Source: Burkholderiales bacterium (lineage in GTDB: Bacteria; Pseudomonadota; Gammaproteobacteria; Burkholderiales; Burkholderiaceae_C). From it: DNA of 45,414 nt. This document shows, piece by piece, positions 33,202-42,479 of this stretch. The DNA is taken from NCBI GenBank assembly GCA_025363275.1, contig JANYEE010000208.1, forward strand, positions 1-45,414. The letters run 5' to 3'. The notes below the pieces were generated by a model. The model saw only the letters and a program-made list of their open reading frames with translations, did no database searches and was not told the DNA's origin. The translations under genes and the position numbers were made by a program. Position 1 is the stretch's first letter; each line of letters starts with the position of its first letter.

Positions 33202-33924
33202 ATGGCACTCCCGGTGACTCCCAAGCACATCGCCATCGTTATGGATGGTAATGGTCGCTGGGCATCTAAGCGATTCATGCCCCGGATTGCAGGGCACAAG
33301 CAGGGCGTAGATGCGCTCAAAGTTATTGTGTCTGCGTGTGCCCAACGCGGAGTGCAGGTGCTTACCGTATTCGCTTTTTCTTCTGAGAATTGGAATCGTC
33401 CTGCAGATGAAGTTTCAGGGCTCATGGACATTCTGGCCCTGGCGTTGGGCCGCGAAGTTCCACAGCTCCGCAAAGATGGAGTTCGCCTACACTTTGTAGG
33501 CTCACGTGATGGCCTGTCACAGCGCGTTACACGCGGCCTGACTGAGGCCCAGGCAGCAACTGTCAGCAATTCGCGCCTGATTCTGAACGTGTGTTTCAAC
33601 TACGGTGGACGCTGGGACATTGCCCAAGCCGCTACGAAGCTGGCCGCTGCGGGCCAGGCCCCCACTGAAGTTGCATTAAACGGTGCCTTGGCTCTGTCTC
33701 ACTGCCCAGATCCCGATTTGATCATTCGAACAGGTGGAGAAATGCGTATTAGCAATTTTCTGCTTTGGCAGGCAGCGTATTCTGAGTTGTACTTCAGTGA
33801 TTTGCTTTGGCCAGACTTTGATGTAGCTGCCCTAGACGCGGCGATAACTTGGTTTGGATCGCGTGAGCGGCGTTTCGGCAAGACTTCAGAGCAAATTGCC
33901 ACCACCTCGCCAACCCTCAGTTGA
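33202..33924 (+). CDS. uppS: Undecaprenyl diphosphate synthase (isoprenyl transferase)
   Basis: Condenses IPP onto farnesyl diphosphate to make the C55 undecaprenyl carrier needed for peptidoglycan and LPS. With the ATG at 33202 the protein has 240 residues. The catalytic aspartate is D15 in IVMDGNGRWA, followed by HKQGVDALKVIV, FAFSSENWNRP, NVCFNYGGRWDI, LIIRTGGEMRISNFLLWQAA and YSELYFSDLLWPDF. A TTG at 33166, overlapping the frr stop, would add 12 residues and may allow coupling, so the exact start is undecided. cdsA follows after 12 nt. Confidence 0.96.
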   Translation: MALPVTPKHIAIVMDGNGRWASKRFMPRIAGHKQGVDALKVIVSACAQRGVQVLTVFAFSSENWNRPADEVSGLMDILALALGREVPQLRKDGVRLHFVGSRDGLSQRVTRGLTEAQAATVSNSRLILNVCFNYGGRWDIAQAATKLAAAGQAPTEVALNGALALSHCPDPDLIIRTGGEMRISNFLLWQAAYSELYFSDLLWPDFDVAALDAAITWFGSRERRFGKTSEQIATTSPTLS

Positions 33925-33936
33925 CAAGGAAGTCCA

Positions 33937-34782
33937 GTGCTTCAACAAAGAATTATTACCGCCCTTGTACTGCTGGTTATTTTGCTGCCGGCTGTTTTCT
34001 ACCCCGATCCGACGGCCTTTATGGTCGTGGCAGTCGTTTTGATAACTGCTGGCGCTTGGGAATGGTCCAACCTCAATCAATGCAAACGGTTGACCGCTTA
34101 TGGCGTGGCAGCGGTGAGCGCTGCCGGATGTTTGGTTGCTTGGTACTTCGGCTTCGCAGTGCTCCCGTATCGCGGTATTTGGCTGATGGCGGGAGCAGTT
34201 TGGGTTTTGGGGGGCGTTTGGCTACTCCATGGCGGCGTCGGAGTGTGGGTACGTGTGCCGCAAGTGGTCCGTGTTGTCGTTGGCGTGCTAGCGCTTTGGG
34301 TGGCTTGGTTGGCTGTTGTGCAAGCGCGTATGACAGGCATTAACTTTCTAGTATCGACCATGGTGTTGGTCTGGATTGCCGACATCTTTGCCTACTTTGC
34401 AGGGCGTGCGTTGGGCGGTCGCTTCATCAAAGCCAAGCTGGCACCGACGATCAGCCCAGGCAAGACCTGGGAGGGTGCCCTGGGCGGCTTGGCCGGTGTA
34501 CTTGTTGCGGCTGGTGTGTGGCGCGTCGTTGATGTATGGGTTGCTACTAGCGATAGAAGTGTGTTTTCCCACCTCGGGCAATCAGGACTTTTTTTCATGT
34601 TTTTGTCTGTCGCCTTTTTGGCTGCGATGAGTGTTGTGGGGGACCTGGTGGAGTCGCTCTTCAAGCGTAGTGCTGGCTTCAAGGACAGCAGTGGCTTGTT
34701 GCCGGGCCACGGTGGAGTGTTGGACCGGTTGGATGCCCTGCTCCCTGTGTTGCCATTGGCCATGATGCTGACGTCGATATGA
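33937..34782 (+). CDS. cdsA: Phosphatidate cytidylyltransferase
   Basis: Makes CDP-diacylglycerol from CTP and phosphatidic acid for phospholipid synthesis in the inner membrane. The 281-residue protein starts at a GTG with AAGGAAG upstream. It has about eight hydrophobic helices (ITALVLLVILLPAVFY, FMVVAVVLITAGAWE and others) and the signature SPGKTWEGALGGLAG followed by GDLVESLFKRSAGFKDSSG and LLPGHGGVLDRLDALL. It lies between uppS and dxr, with a 4-nt ATGA overlap with dxr. Confidence 0.97.
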   Translation: MLQQRIITALVLLVILLPAVFYPDPTAFMVVAVVLITAGAWEWSNLNQCKRLTAYGVAAVSAAGCLVAWYFGFAVLPYRGIWLMAGAVWVLGGVWLLHGGVGVWVRVPQVVRVVVGVLALWVAWLAVVQARMTGINFLVSTMVLVWIADIFAYFAGRALGGRFIKAKLAPTISPGKTWEGALGGLAGVLVAAGVWRVVDVWVATSDRSVFSHLGQSGLFFMFLSVAFLAAMSVVGDLVESLFKRSAGFKDSSGLLPGHGGVLDRLDALLPVLPLAMMLTSI

Positions 34783-35978
34783 GCAGCCCGCGTACCCGTG
34801 TCGTTGTTTTGGGCTCTACAGGGTCTATCGGTGTCAATACGCTCGACGTGATTGCGCGGCATAGCGAGCGCTTTGAGGCGTTTGCACTCACGGCGTCATC
34901 CAATGTCGATGTTATGGTTGCGCAGTGTGCAAGATTTCGCCCCGTCTTTGCGGTGATGGCGAACGCTGATGCGGGCAAAGCTCTGCAGGAACTCTGCGCG
35001 GCCAACAGCTTGCCCACACGTGTGCTGTGGGGTGCCGAGGCTCTGGTTTGTGTGGCCGCGCATGAGCAGGCGGACGCCGTGATGGCGGCCATCGTTGGGG
35101 CAGCTGGGCTCGCGCCCTGTATGGCCGCGGCTAGGGCAGGTAAACGACTATTGCTGGCTAATAAAGAGGCCTTGGTGGTAGGCGGGCATTTGTTTATGGA
35201 CGCGGTGCAATCAGGCGGAGCTACTCTGCTTCCCATCGATAGCGAGCACTCGGCCATTTTTCAGTCCCTGCCGCAAGACCGGGCGTCTTGGAAGACCAGC
35301 GTTGACAAAATTATTTTGACAGCCTCTGGTGGACCGTTTCGTACTTGGGCTCCAGAAAAACTACGCGCTGTGACACCTGATCAAGCTTGTGCGCATCCCA
35401 ACTGGGTGATGGGGCGGAAGATTTCAGTGGACTCTGCCACCATGATGAACAAGGCACTTGAGGTCATCGAGGCGCGGTATTTGTTTGACGTCGAGCCCTC
35501 GGACATCGAGGTCGTGATTCATCCGCAAAGTGTGATTCATTCGATGGTGCAGTTCGTGGATAACTCGGTTGTGGCGCAATTAGGCACACCCGACATGCGC
35601 GGGCCGATTGCCTATGGCTTATCTTGGCCGCAGCGTATCGAATCTGGCGCTCGCGCGATTGATTTTTCTGCACTCCAAAATTTGACTTTTGAAGCCGCTT
35701 CCTCTGCGGAGCATCGGGAGCGCTTCCCTGGCTTGACTCTGGCATGGGATGTATTGAACGATGTACCTGGCAAAACTGCGGTACTCAATGCAGCCAACGA
35801 AGTTGCGGTGGCAGGGTTTCTCGCGGGTCGCATTCGCTTTGATCAGATCTATGTTGTGAACGCTGCAACACTGTCGCAGGTTGTATTCGACACACCGCGA
35901 TCGCTGGAAGATCTTTCTGGTTTGGATGCTGAGTCGCGGCAAAGTGCACAGCAGACCATGGCCAGTCTCGGTCACTGA
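34779..35978 (+). CDS. dxr: 1-deoxy-D-xylulose 5-phosphate reductoisomerase
   Basis: Second step of the MEP isoprenoid pathway: DXP to MEP with NADPH. The 399-residue protein matches the family length. The NADPH loop is LGSTGSIGVNTLDVI (11-25), LLLANKEALVVGG follows, the metal site is D154-S-E156 with H157 in IDSEHSAIFQSL, SGGPFRTW is a substrate loop and NWVMGRKISVDSATMMNKAL EVIEARYLF supplies further metal and substrate ligands. The ATG overlaps the cdsA stop as ATGA. It feeds precursor to UppS two genes upstream. Confidence 0.98.
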   Translation: MSSPRTRVVVLGSTGSIGVNTLDVIARHSERFEAFALTASSNVDVMVAQCARFRPVFAVMANADAGKALQELCAANSLPTRVLWGAEALVCVAAHEQADAVMAAIVGAAGLAPCMAAARAGKRLLLANKEALVVGGHLFMDAVQSGGATLLPIDSEHSAIFQSLPQDRASWKTSVDKIILTASGGPFRTWAPEKLRAVTPDQACAHPNWVMGRKISVDSATMMNKALEVIEARYLFDVEPSDIEVVIHPQSVIHSMVQFVDNSVVAQLGTPDMRGPIAYGLSWPQRIESGARAIDFSALQNLTFEAASSAEHRERFPGLTLAWDVLNDVPGKTAVLNAANEVAVAGFLAGRIRFDQIYVVNAATLSQVVFDTPRSLEDLSGLDAESRQSAQQTMASLGH

Positions 35979-35991
35979 GCTGCGTTAACTT

Positions 35992-37359
35992 ATGTTGTTC
36001 ACAATCGCTTCGTTCCTTTTTGCAATCGCAATTTTGGTGGCAGTGCATGAATTCGGACACTTTGCTACGGCTGTAGCGCTGCGCGTTAAGGTCTTGCGGT
36101 TTTCTATTGGTTTTGGCCCGCGCCTATTAACGTGGCACTCTAACCGCTTAGGAACTGAATTCGCTATTTCTTTGCTACCGCTGGGTGGCTATGTCAAGTT
36201 CTTAGACGAGCGTGATGGTCCGGTTGAGGCCGCAGACCGTCCTTTTGCGTTCAATGGTCAGCCGCTCAAAGTTCGCGCTGCAATTGTGGCTGGCGGGCCT
36301 ACTGCCAATTTTTTGTTGGCCATTGTTTTGTACGCCTGCGTGAATTGGGTTGGCACCTTGCAATCCAGCCCTTTGTTAGAAACACCCTTGACGGGGTCTG
36401 TTGCGGAGCGCGCTGGTATTCGGGGTGGCGATCTGGTGGTAGCTGGCAGTTCGAATGGACAAGACCCTGTCGAAACCCAGTCCTTTGAAGACTTTCGCTG
36501 GCTTCTCATGCGGTCCGCTCTGGACCACCAGGATTTGAAACTGCTTGTCACCGATAGCGGTGGGGGTAGCCATCGCCAACTTGTTTTGCCGCTAGCTGCA
36601 CTCGATGCACGAGATGCCGATACGGCACTGTTTCGCAAAATTGGCGTCATGGCACCCTTGTCTGCAGCGCGCTTGGGGGCCGTAGCGGCCGGCGGAGCTG
36701 CGGAGGAGGCTGGACTCAAGGCCGGCGACCTAGTGCTTCAAGTCGATGGTGTTGGCATCGTGGATGCGGCCCAGCTGCGTGAAATCATTCGCAATGCGGT
36801 GAACGCTGGAGATGCGCGCGTTGTGCAGTCCTGGCGCATTAATCGGTCTGGAGCAATATCGACACTCAGCGTTTTACCTAGGATTGAATCCTCGCAGGGT
36901 ATGAAACTAGGACGTGTAGGCGCCTATATCGGTGCCCCGCCTGGCACGGTGATGGTTCGCTACGGGATAGTCGATGGGTTGACTCGTGCCGTCACACGCA
37001 CCTGGGAGGTCTCCGTTCTATCTTTACAAATGATCGGCAAAATCGTAATGGGGGAGGCGTCACTGAAGAACCTGAGCGGCCCGATCACCATTGCAGACTA
37101 TGCAGGGCAATCTGCGTCTTTGGGCGCAGTGCCGTTCGTCGTATTTCTGGCGCTGATTAGCGTTAGTCTTGGGGTGCTGAACTTGCTACCTTTGCCGGTC
37201 CTTGATGGAGGGCACCTGATGTATTATCTTTGGGAGTCACTGACAGGAAAGCCTGTTTCCGAATCGTGGATGGAGCAACTTCAAAAAGTTGGTCTGGTTG
37301 TTTTGTTGATGATGATGTCCGTTGCTGTCTTTAACGACGTGACGCGACTGTTGGGCTGA
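35992..37359 (+). CDS. rseP: Site-2 zinc metalloprotease RseP
   Basis: An inner-membrane intramembrane protease that cleaves RseA-type anti-sigma factors and remnant signal peptides. The 455-residue protein has the zinc site HEFGH (H19, E20, H23) in its first helix and the second site LDGGH (404-408). Tandem PDZ domains between them contain SVAERAGIRGGDLVVAGSSN and AAEEAGLKAGDLVLQVDGVG. The C-terminal helices carry LSGPITIADYAGQSA and LNLLPLPVLDGG. It lies between dxr and bamA, its usual place in proteobacteria. Confidence 0.98.
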   Translation: MLFTIASFLFAIAILVAVHEFGHFATAVALRVKVLRFSIGFGPRLLTWHSNRLGTEFAISLLPLGGYVKFLDERDGPVEAADRPFAFNGQPLKVRAAIVAGGPTANFLLAIVLYACVNWVGTLQSSPLLETPLTGSVAERAGIRGGDLVVAGSSNGQDPVETQSFEDFRWLLMRSALDHQDLKLLVTDSGGGSHRQLVLPLAALDARDADTALFRKIGVMAPLSAARLGAVAAGGAAEEAGLKAGDLVLQVDGVGIVDAAQLREIIRNAVNAGDARVVQSWRINRSGAISTLSVLPRIESSQGMKLGRVGAYIGAPPGTVMVRYGIVDGLTRAVTRTWEVSVLSLQMIGKIVMGEASLKNLSGPITIADYAGQSASLGAVPFVVFLALISVSLGVLNLLPLPVLDGGHLMYYLWESLTGKPVSESWMEQLQKVGLVVLLMMMSVAVFNDVTRLLG

Positions 37360-37393
37360 TCGCTGCGTTTTTTACCGACAAACCAGCGCACAT

Positions 37394-39703
37394 ATGTTTA
37401 AAAAAATGCAATTCAAACGTACCTTATTGAGCGCCACTTTGAGCGCAGTTGTCAGTGCATCGTTAGTGCACAGTGCATGGGCAGTGGAGCCGTTCTCGGT
37501 ACGCGATATTCGGGTGGAAGGATTGCAGCGTGTCGAAGCGGGTACCGTATTTGCCTCGCTGCCGGTCAAAGTGGGTGACATTTACAGCGATGACAAAGCC
37601 ACCTCGTCTATTCGCGCTTTGTTCTCTTTGGGTGTCTTCAAAGACGTGCGTATTGAAGTAGCCGATGGTGTTTTGGTGGTGATCGTGGATGAGCGCCCTA
37701 CGATTGCAGACGTCGGTTTCACAGGCACCAAAGAATTTGACAAAGATGCGCTGACCAAAGCGTTGAAGGATATCGGCTTAACCGACGGTCGTCCTTACGA
37801 CAAAGCATTGGTGGACCGCGCGGAGCAAGAGCTCAAACGCCAATACATCACCAAAGGCATGTACGCCACCGAAGTAGTGACGACGGTAACGCCGATTGAG
37901 CGCAACCGTGTAAATCTGAGTTTTGTGGTGACTGAAGGCGACAACGCAAAGATCGGCGATATCCGCATTATCGGAAGCAAGGCGTTTTCTGAATCCACCT
38001 TACTGGGTCTATTTAATCAAGACACCGGTGGTTGGCTGAGTTGGTATACCAAGTCGAATCGCTACTCTCGCGCCAATTTGAATGCGGATATCGAGTCGCT
38101 GCGCTCCTACTATCTCTCGCGTGGATACCTTGAGTTTCGGGTGGACTCTACGCAGGTGGGAATCTCCCCGGATAAAAAGGACATCTCTATCACTATCAAC
38201 GTGACAGAGGGGGATCAGTTTGTCGTGTCTAAGGTAAAGCTTGCGGGCAATTACCTCGGTAAAGAGGATGAATTCAAGTCCCTCATTGCGATTCGCGTCG
38301 GAGAGCCTTACAACGCGGACCGTGTCACCGTCACTAGCAAGAATTTCACCGATTACTTCGGTAACTTTGGTTATGCCTTTGCCCGCACGGAAATCAAAAC
38401 GGATATTGACCGTGCTACCAACCGCGTGGAAGTGACGGTGGTTTCCGATCCTTCGCGTCGCGTTTATGTACGACGTGTCAACGTAGCGGGCAACGACCGC
38501 ACGCGTGATGAAGTGATTCGTCGCGAATTTCGTCAACTGGAGTCCGCCTGGTACGACGGAGAGAAGATCCGTCAGTCGCGCAATCGTGTCGATCGACTGG
38601 GTTACTTCAAGGATGTAACCCTGGACACCCAAGAAGTCCCTGGATCCCCTGACCAGGTTGACGTGACTTTCACGGTGGTGGAGAAACCCACGGGCCAATT
38701 GAGCCTGGGTGCCGGTGTTTCCAGCGCTGATGGTTTTGGCTTCACCTTTGGCTTCAAGCAGGACAACGCCTTTGGCTCAGGTAATTCCTTGGGCGTTGAG
38801 GTGAACACCAGCAAAACGAATCGAACCTTGGTTTTCAACACGACAAATCCGTATTTCACGGAAGACGGCGTGTCCCGCACTATCGATCTGTACCAGCGCA
38901 ACTCCAAGCCGTATGCTGATATCGATAGCTATTCGATCGACACCACTGGAGCTGCTTTGCGATTTGGTGTGCCCTTTACCGAATCAGATACTGTTTTCTT
39001 TGGTCTCGGTATTGACCGTACGACAATTGTGCCGGGCTCATTGTTGCCTGTGGTGTACCAAGATTTCGCTAACAAATTCGGCTTCACCAGCACAGCAGTC
39101 CCGTTGACCGTTGGCTGGGGACGGGATACGCGCGATAGCGCCCTGACACCTAGCACGGGTAAGGTTATCCGGACCTCTGCGGAGTGGAGTGTTGCTGGTG
39201 AATTGCGTTACATACGCGGCACTGCGCAATATCAGCTTTTCTATCCGGTGACCAAGCGAATCACTGCCGCGCTGAATGCTGAGCTGGGTATTGGTGCTGG
39301 CACGGATGGCATTGAGTACCCTATTTTCAAGAACTTTTATTCAGGTGGACTGGGTACTGTTCGTGGCTTTGAGCAAGGCAGCTTGACGACAGGCCGCCAG
39401 CGCGAGTTGGGTCTGACTGCAACCGGTGGTACCAAGAAGTTAAATTTCAATGCTGAGGTGCTGTCGCCGCTCCCGGGTGGCGGCGGTGACAAAACCTTGC
39501 GCGTCTACGCCTTTTTGGATGCAGGCGGGCTATTTGGCCCTGAAGAAACGATTCAGTTTGGCGATTTGCGCAGTTCATATGGCGTCGGTATCAGCTGGAT
39601 TTCGCCGGTTGGACCACTACGTCTAGCCTTTGCCCGACCCATCAAACAACTTGAAAACGATAGAATCCAAACTCTGCAATTCCAGATCGGAAATTCTTTC
39701 TAA
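37394..39703 (+). CDS. bamA: Outer-membrane protein assembly factor BamA
   Basis: The core of the BAM complex, which inserts beta-barrel proteins in the outer membrane. The 769-residue precursor has a signal peptide (about 1-30: RTLLSATLSAVVSASLVHSA). Five POTRA domains follow (VRDIRVEGLQRVEAGTVF, IADVGFTGTKEFDKDAL, IGDIRIIGSKAFSES, VSKVKLAGNYLGKEDEF, VRRVNVAGNDRTRDEVI), then the 16-strand barrel with LSAGAG-like LSLGAGVSSADGFGFTFGF, VRGFEQGSL (the loop-6 VRGF motif) and the C-terminal signal FQIGNSF. The stop overlaps the skp start by one base (TAATG). Confidence 0.99.
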   Translation: MFKKMQFKRTLLSATLSAVVSASLVHSAWAVEPFSVRDIRVEGLQRVEAGTVFASLPVKVGDIYSDDKATSSIRALFSLGVFKDVRIEVADGVLVVIVDERPTIADVGFTGTKEFDKDALTKALKDIGLTDGRPYDKALVDRAEQELKRQYITKGMYATEVVTTVTPIERNRVNLSFVVTEGDNAKIGDIRIIGSKAFSESTLLGLFNQDTGGWLSWYTKSNRYSRANLNADIESLRSYYLSRGYLEFRVDSTQVGISPDKKDISITINVTEGDQFVVSKVKLAGNYLGKEDEFKSLIAIRVGEPYNADRVTVTSKNFTDYFGNFGYAFARTEIKTDIDRATNRVEVTVVSDPSRRVYVRRVNVAGNDRTRDEVIRREFRQLESAWYDGEKIRQSRNRVDRLGYFKDVTLDTQEVPGSPDQVDVTFTVVEKPTGQLSLGAGVSSADGFGFTFGFKQDNAFGSGNSLGVEVNTSKTNRTLVFNTTNPYFTEDGVSRTIDLYQRNSKPYADIDSYSIDTTGAALRFGVPFTESDTVFFGLGIDRTTIVPGSLLPVVYQDFANKFGFTSTAVPLTVGWGRDTRDSALTPSTGKVIRTSAEWSVAGELRYIRGTAQYQLFYPVTKRITAALNAELGIGAGTDGIEYPIFKNFYSGGLGTVRGFEQGSLTTGRQRELGLTATGGTKKLNFNAEVLSPLPGGGGDKTLRVYAFLDAGGLFGPEETIQFGDLRSSYGVGISWISPVGPLRLAFARPIKQLENDRIQTLQFQIGNSF

Positions 39704-40209
39704 TGAAAACTTTTACCAAAACCTGGTTGATCGCGGCTGCACTGATCGCTGTGTCGGCGGGTGCCTTGGCTCAAGATTCCAAAATCGGCTACATCAACAC
39801 CACACGGATCACGGCGGAGTCCGGTCCAGCGAAAGCTGCACAGGCTAAGCTGGAGCAAGAATTTTCTAAGCGCCAAAAAGAGCTGGCTGATCAGCAGGCT
39901 TCGTTGAAGACGCTGAGCGAAAAGTTTGAACGCGATGCCCCCACCTTGTCCGAGACGCAGCGCACAACACGCCAAAAAGAGTTTCAAGAACTGGGTCGTG
40001 ACTTTCAGCGCAAGCAGCGTGAATTTCAGGAAGACCTTAACGGTCGCCGCAATGAAGAGTTGCAACAAGTGCTGGACAAAGCTACCAAGGCGGTTAAGCA
40101 GGTTGCCGAAGCCGAGAAATATGACTTGGTGATTCAGGAAGTGGTCTACACCAACTCCAAACATGACATCACCGATAAGGTCCTGAAGATCCTCAACGGT
40201 GGCAAGTAG
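39703..40209 (+). CDS. skp: Periplasmic chaperone Skp/OmpH family
   Basis: A periplasmic holdase for outer-membrane proteins on their way to BamA. The 168-residue precursor has a signal peptide (KTWLIAAALIAVSAGALAQD) followed by KIGYINTTRITAESGPAKAA and a long charged coiled coil (RQKELADQQASLKTLSEKFE, RKQREFQEDLNGRRNEELQQ), ending with a beta element YDLVIQEVVYTNSKHDITDK VLKIL. Length and helical charge pattern match OmpH/Skp. It lies between bamA and lpxD, the conserved order. Confidence 0.96.
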   Translation: MKTFTKTWLIAAALIAVSAGALAQDSKIGYINTTRITAESGPAKAAQAKLEQEFSKRQKELADQQASLKTLSEKFERDAPTLSETQRTTRQKEFQELGRDFQRKQREFQEDLNGRRNEELQQVLDKATKAVKQVAEAEKYDLVIQEVVYTNSKHDITDKVLKILNGGK

Positions 40210-40233
40210 CGGCACCGTGCGAGCCCGTGGCTT

Positions 40234-41226
40234 ATGCAGCTGACCCTTGGTGCCATTGTTGAATCGCTGGGTGGTGAGCTGGTAGGTAACCCTCACTATC
40301 TCGTTTCTGGTTTGGCACCACTTGAGAGTGCCACGCCGTATCAGCTCAGTTTTCTGAGTAACCCAAAATATCAGGCGCAACTCGCGGCATCGCAAGCGGC
40401 CTGTGTCGTAGTCGCCACATCTATGCGCGCGGCGGCCTCTGAGCGGGGTGCATGCATAGTCACCGACCAACCTTATCTGTACTTCGCACGCTTGACCCAG
40501 CTGTGGCAGAAACAGCGCCGTGCCCATGCGCCACAAGAGCCTGCAGTGCATGCTAGTGCGGTTATCCACCCCACGGCCGTGGTGCATCCAAGTGCCCGGA
40601 TTGGCCCTTTGTGCGTCGTAGAGAAAGGTGCCCGCATTGGTGCGGATACCGTGCTGAAGTCCCGCGTGACGGTAGGCGAAGATTGCGTGCTGGGCCAGCG
40701 CTGTATCGTGCATCCTGGCGTGGTTATTGGTGCGGACGGCTTTGGATTTGCGCCGCACGGTGATGGCTGGGAAAAAATCGAGCAATTGGGCGCGGTGAAG
40801 ATCGGCGACGACGTAGAAATAGGAGCCAACACCTGCATTGACCGGGGCGCACTAGACGACACGGTGATTGAGGACGGGGTGAAGCTGGACAATCTGATTC
40901 AGATCGGCCACAACGTGCGCGTAGGTAAGCACACGGCCATGGCGGGGTGCGTGGGAGTCGCTGGCAGCGCAACCATTGGTGCACGCTGCACGATTGGTGG
41001 GGGGGCCATTGTGCTGGGACATTTGACGATGGCAGACCAAGTGCACATCTCCGCCGCCACGGTGGTAACCCGATCCATTCGCAAGCCAGGCCATTACACC
41101 GGCGTGTTTCCCATGGATGACAACGCCGCCTGGGAAAAAAATGCGGCTTCGCTCAAACAATTGCACAGTCTGCGCGAACGTATTCGCGCCCTGGAACAAG
41201 CAACCAAAACATCGGAGACACCATGA
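40234..41226 (+). CDS. lpxD: UDP-3-O-acylglucosamine N-acyltransferase
   Basis: Third step of lipid A synthesis, adding an R-3-hydroxyacyl chain from ACP to UDP-3-O-acyl-glucosamine. The 330-residue protein has an N-terminal uridine-binding domain ([20 protein letters not shown]) and a left-handed beta-helix of hexapeptide repeats ([40 protein letters not shown]). The catalytic histidine is H226 in [18 protein letters not shown]. It is followed by the helix tail [17 protein letters not shown]. Its TGA overlaps fabZ as ATGA. Confidence 0.98.
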   Translation: MQLTLGAIVESLGGELVGNPHYLVSGLAPLESATPYQLSFLSNPKYQAQLAASQAACVVVATSMRAAASERGACIVTDQPYLYFARLTQLWQKQRRAHAPQEPAVHASAVIHPTAVVHPSARIGPLCVVEKGARIGADTVLKSRVTVGEDCVLGQRCIVHPGVVIGADGFGFAPHGDGWEKIEQLGAVKIGDDVEIGANTCIDRGALDDTVIEDGVKLDNLIQIGHNVRVGKHTAMAGCVGVAGSATIGARCTIGGGAIVLGHLTMADQVHISAATVVTRSIRKPGHYTGVFPMDDNAAWEKNAASLKQLHSLRERIRALEQATKTSETP

Positions 41227-41675
41227 TGATGGACATTCACAAAATTCTGAAGCAGCTACCCCACCGTTACCCCTTTTTGCTGGTAGATCGGGTGCTTGCT
41301 CTCGACAAGGGTAAGACCATCAAGGCCCTGAAGAACGTGACCATCAATGAGCCTTTTTTTGAAGGACACTTCCCACACCGTCCCGTGATGCCGGGCGTGC
41401 TGATGCTTGAAGCCTTGGCCCAAGCTGCTGCATTGCTGGCGTTTGATGCGCTCAACACCACGCCTAATGACGAGATGGTCTACTACTTTGCAGGCATCGA
41501 TGGCGCGCGCTTCAAGCGCCCTGTGGAGCCTGGTGACCAGCTGATATTGGATGTTGAATTGCTGCGCATGAAGGCCGGTATTTTCAAATTCAAGGGCACT
41601 GCCTCGGTGGCGGGTGAGCTGGCGGTGGAAGCTGAGCTGACCTGCGCGATGCGTTCCATTGTGCCGAAAGCCTGA
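41223..41675 (+). CDS. fabZ: 3-hydroxyacyl-ACP dehydratase FabZ
   Basis: Dehydrates 3-hydroxyacyl-ACP in fatty acid elongation and competes for the same hydroxyacyl-ACP pool as LpxA and LpxD. The 150-residue hot-dog protein has [39 protein letters not shown] (H49) and [14 protein letters not shown] (E63), then [20 protein letters not shown]. Three consecutive ATG codons (41223, 41226, 41229) offer starts; the first overlaps the lpxD stop. Confidence 0.98.
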   Translation: MMMDIHKILKQLPHRYPFLLVDRVLALDKGKTIKALKNVTINEPFFEGHFPHRPVMPGVLMLEALAQAAALLAFDALNTTPNDEMVYYFAGIDGARFKRPVEPGDQLILDVELLRMKAGIFKFKGTASVAGELAVEAELTCAMRSIVPKA

Positions 41676-41676
41676 C

Positions 41677-42471
41677 ATGTCGCTGATTCATGCCACCGCC
41701 ATCGTGGACCCCGCGGCTGAGCTGGACAGTTCGGTATCTGTTGGTCCTTACACCGTCATTGGACCCCACGTCAAAGTAGGCGCGGGCACCAGCATTGGCC
41801 CGCACTGCGTCATCGAAGGCCACACCACCATTGGCCGCGACAATCGGATTTTTCAATTTAACTCGCTGGGTGCTATCCCGCAAGACAAAAAGTATGCGGG
41901 CGAACCCTGTGAGCTGATCATTGGTGACCGCAACACTATTCGTGAGTTTTGCACATTCAACATCGGTTCGCCCGGCGACATAGGCAAAACCATGCTGGGC
42001 AACGACAACTGGATCATGGCCTATGTGCATTTGGCTCACGACTGCGTGGTTGGCAACAACACCATTTTTGCGAACAACTCGCAGCTTGCGGGCCATGTGC
42101 ATGTGGGCGACTGGGTGATTCTGGGTGGCTTCACGGTGGTCCACCAGTTTGTACGCATTGGGGCGCACGCCATGACGGCGATGTGCTCGGTGCTGTTAGC
42201 CGATTTACCACCGTTCGTGATGTGCCAAGGCCAGCCGGCCGCTGCGCGCTCCATGAACTTTGAAGGTCTGCGGCGCAGGGGCTGGACGCCCGAGCGTATT
42301 TCGGGTGTCAAGGCGATTCATAAAGCCCTGTACCGGGAAGACCTGACACTGGACGCAGCCCGTAAAAAAATCGCTGGGCTGGTGGACACGCAGTCTGAAA
42401 CCGGCCCAGATGTGGCGATGATGCTGTCCTTTTTGGAGCAGGTATCGCCCCAGCGCGGCATCGTGCGTTAA
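41677..42471 (+). CDS. lpxA: UDP-N-acetylglucosamine acyltransferase
   Basis: First step of lipid A synthesis: transfers R-3-hydroxyacyl from ACP to UDP-GlcNAc. From the ATG at 41677, one base after the fabZ stop, the protein has 264 residues (E. coli 262). Beta-helix repeats include [39 protein letters not shown] and [16 protein letters not shown]. The catalytic histidine is H121 in [19 protein letters not shown], and the C-terminal helical part reads [24 protein letters not shown]. The frame is open further upstream to 41659, but those codons lie inside fabZ. Confidence 0.98.
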   Translation: MSLIHATAIVDPAAELDSSVSVGPYTVIGPHVKVGAGTSIGPHCVIEGHTTIGRDNRIFQFNSLGAIPQDKKYAGEPCELIIGDRNTIREFCTFNIGSPGDIGKTMLGNDNWIMAYVHLAHDCVVGNNTIFANNSQLAGHVHVGDWVILGGFTVVHQFVRIGAHAMTAMCSVLLADLPPFVMCQGQPAAARSMNFEGLRRRGWTPERISGVKAIHKALYREDLTLDAARKKIAGLVDTQSETGPDVAMMLSFLEQVSPQRGIVR

Positions 42472-42479
42472 AGCAGTCA

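Noticed and set aside
34500..34580. Possible sixth repeat copy in cdsA (ATGGGTTGCTACTAGCGATAG)
   Set aside because: Only the tail resembles the repeat. The upstream block GGCCC...CATGC is missing, so I do not count it.
39700..40785. 361-codon minus-strand frame across skp and lpxD
   Set aside because: It spans two well-identified genes and their junction on the other strand, so it is a shadow frame.
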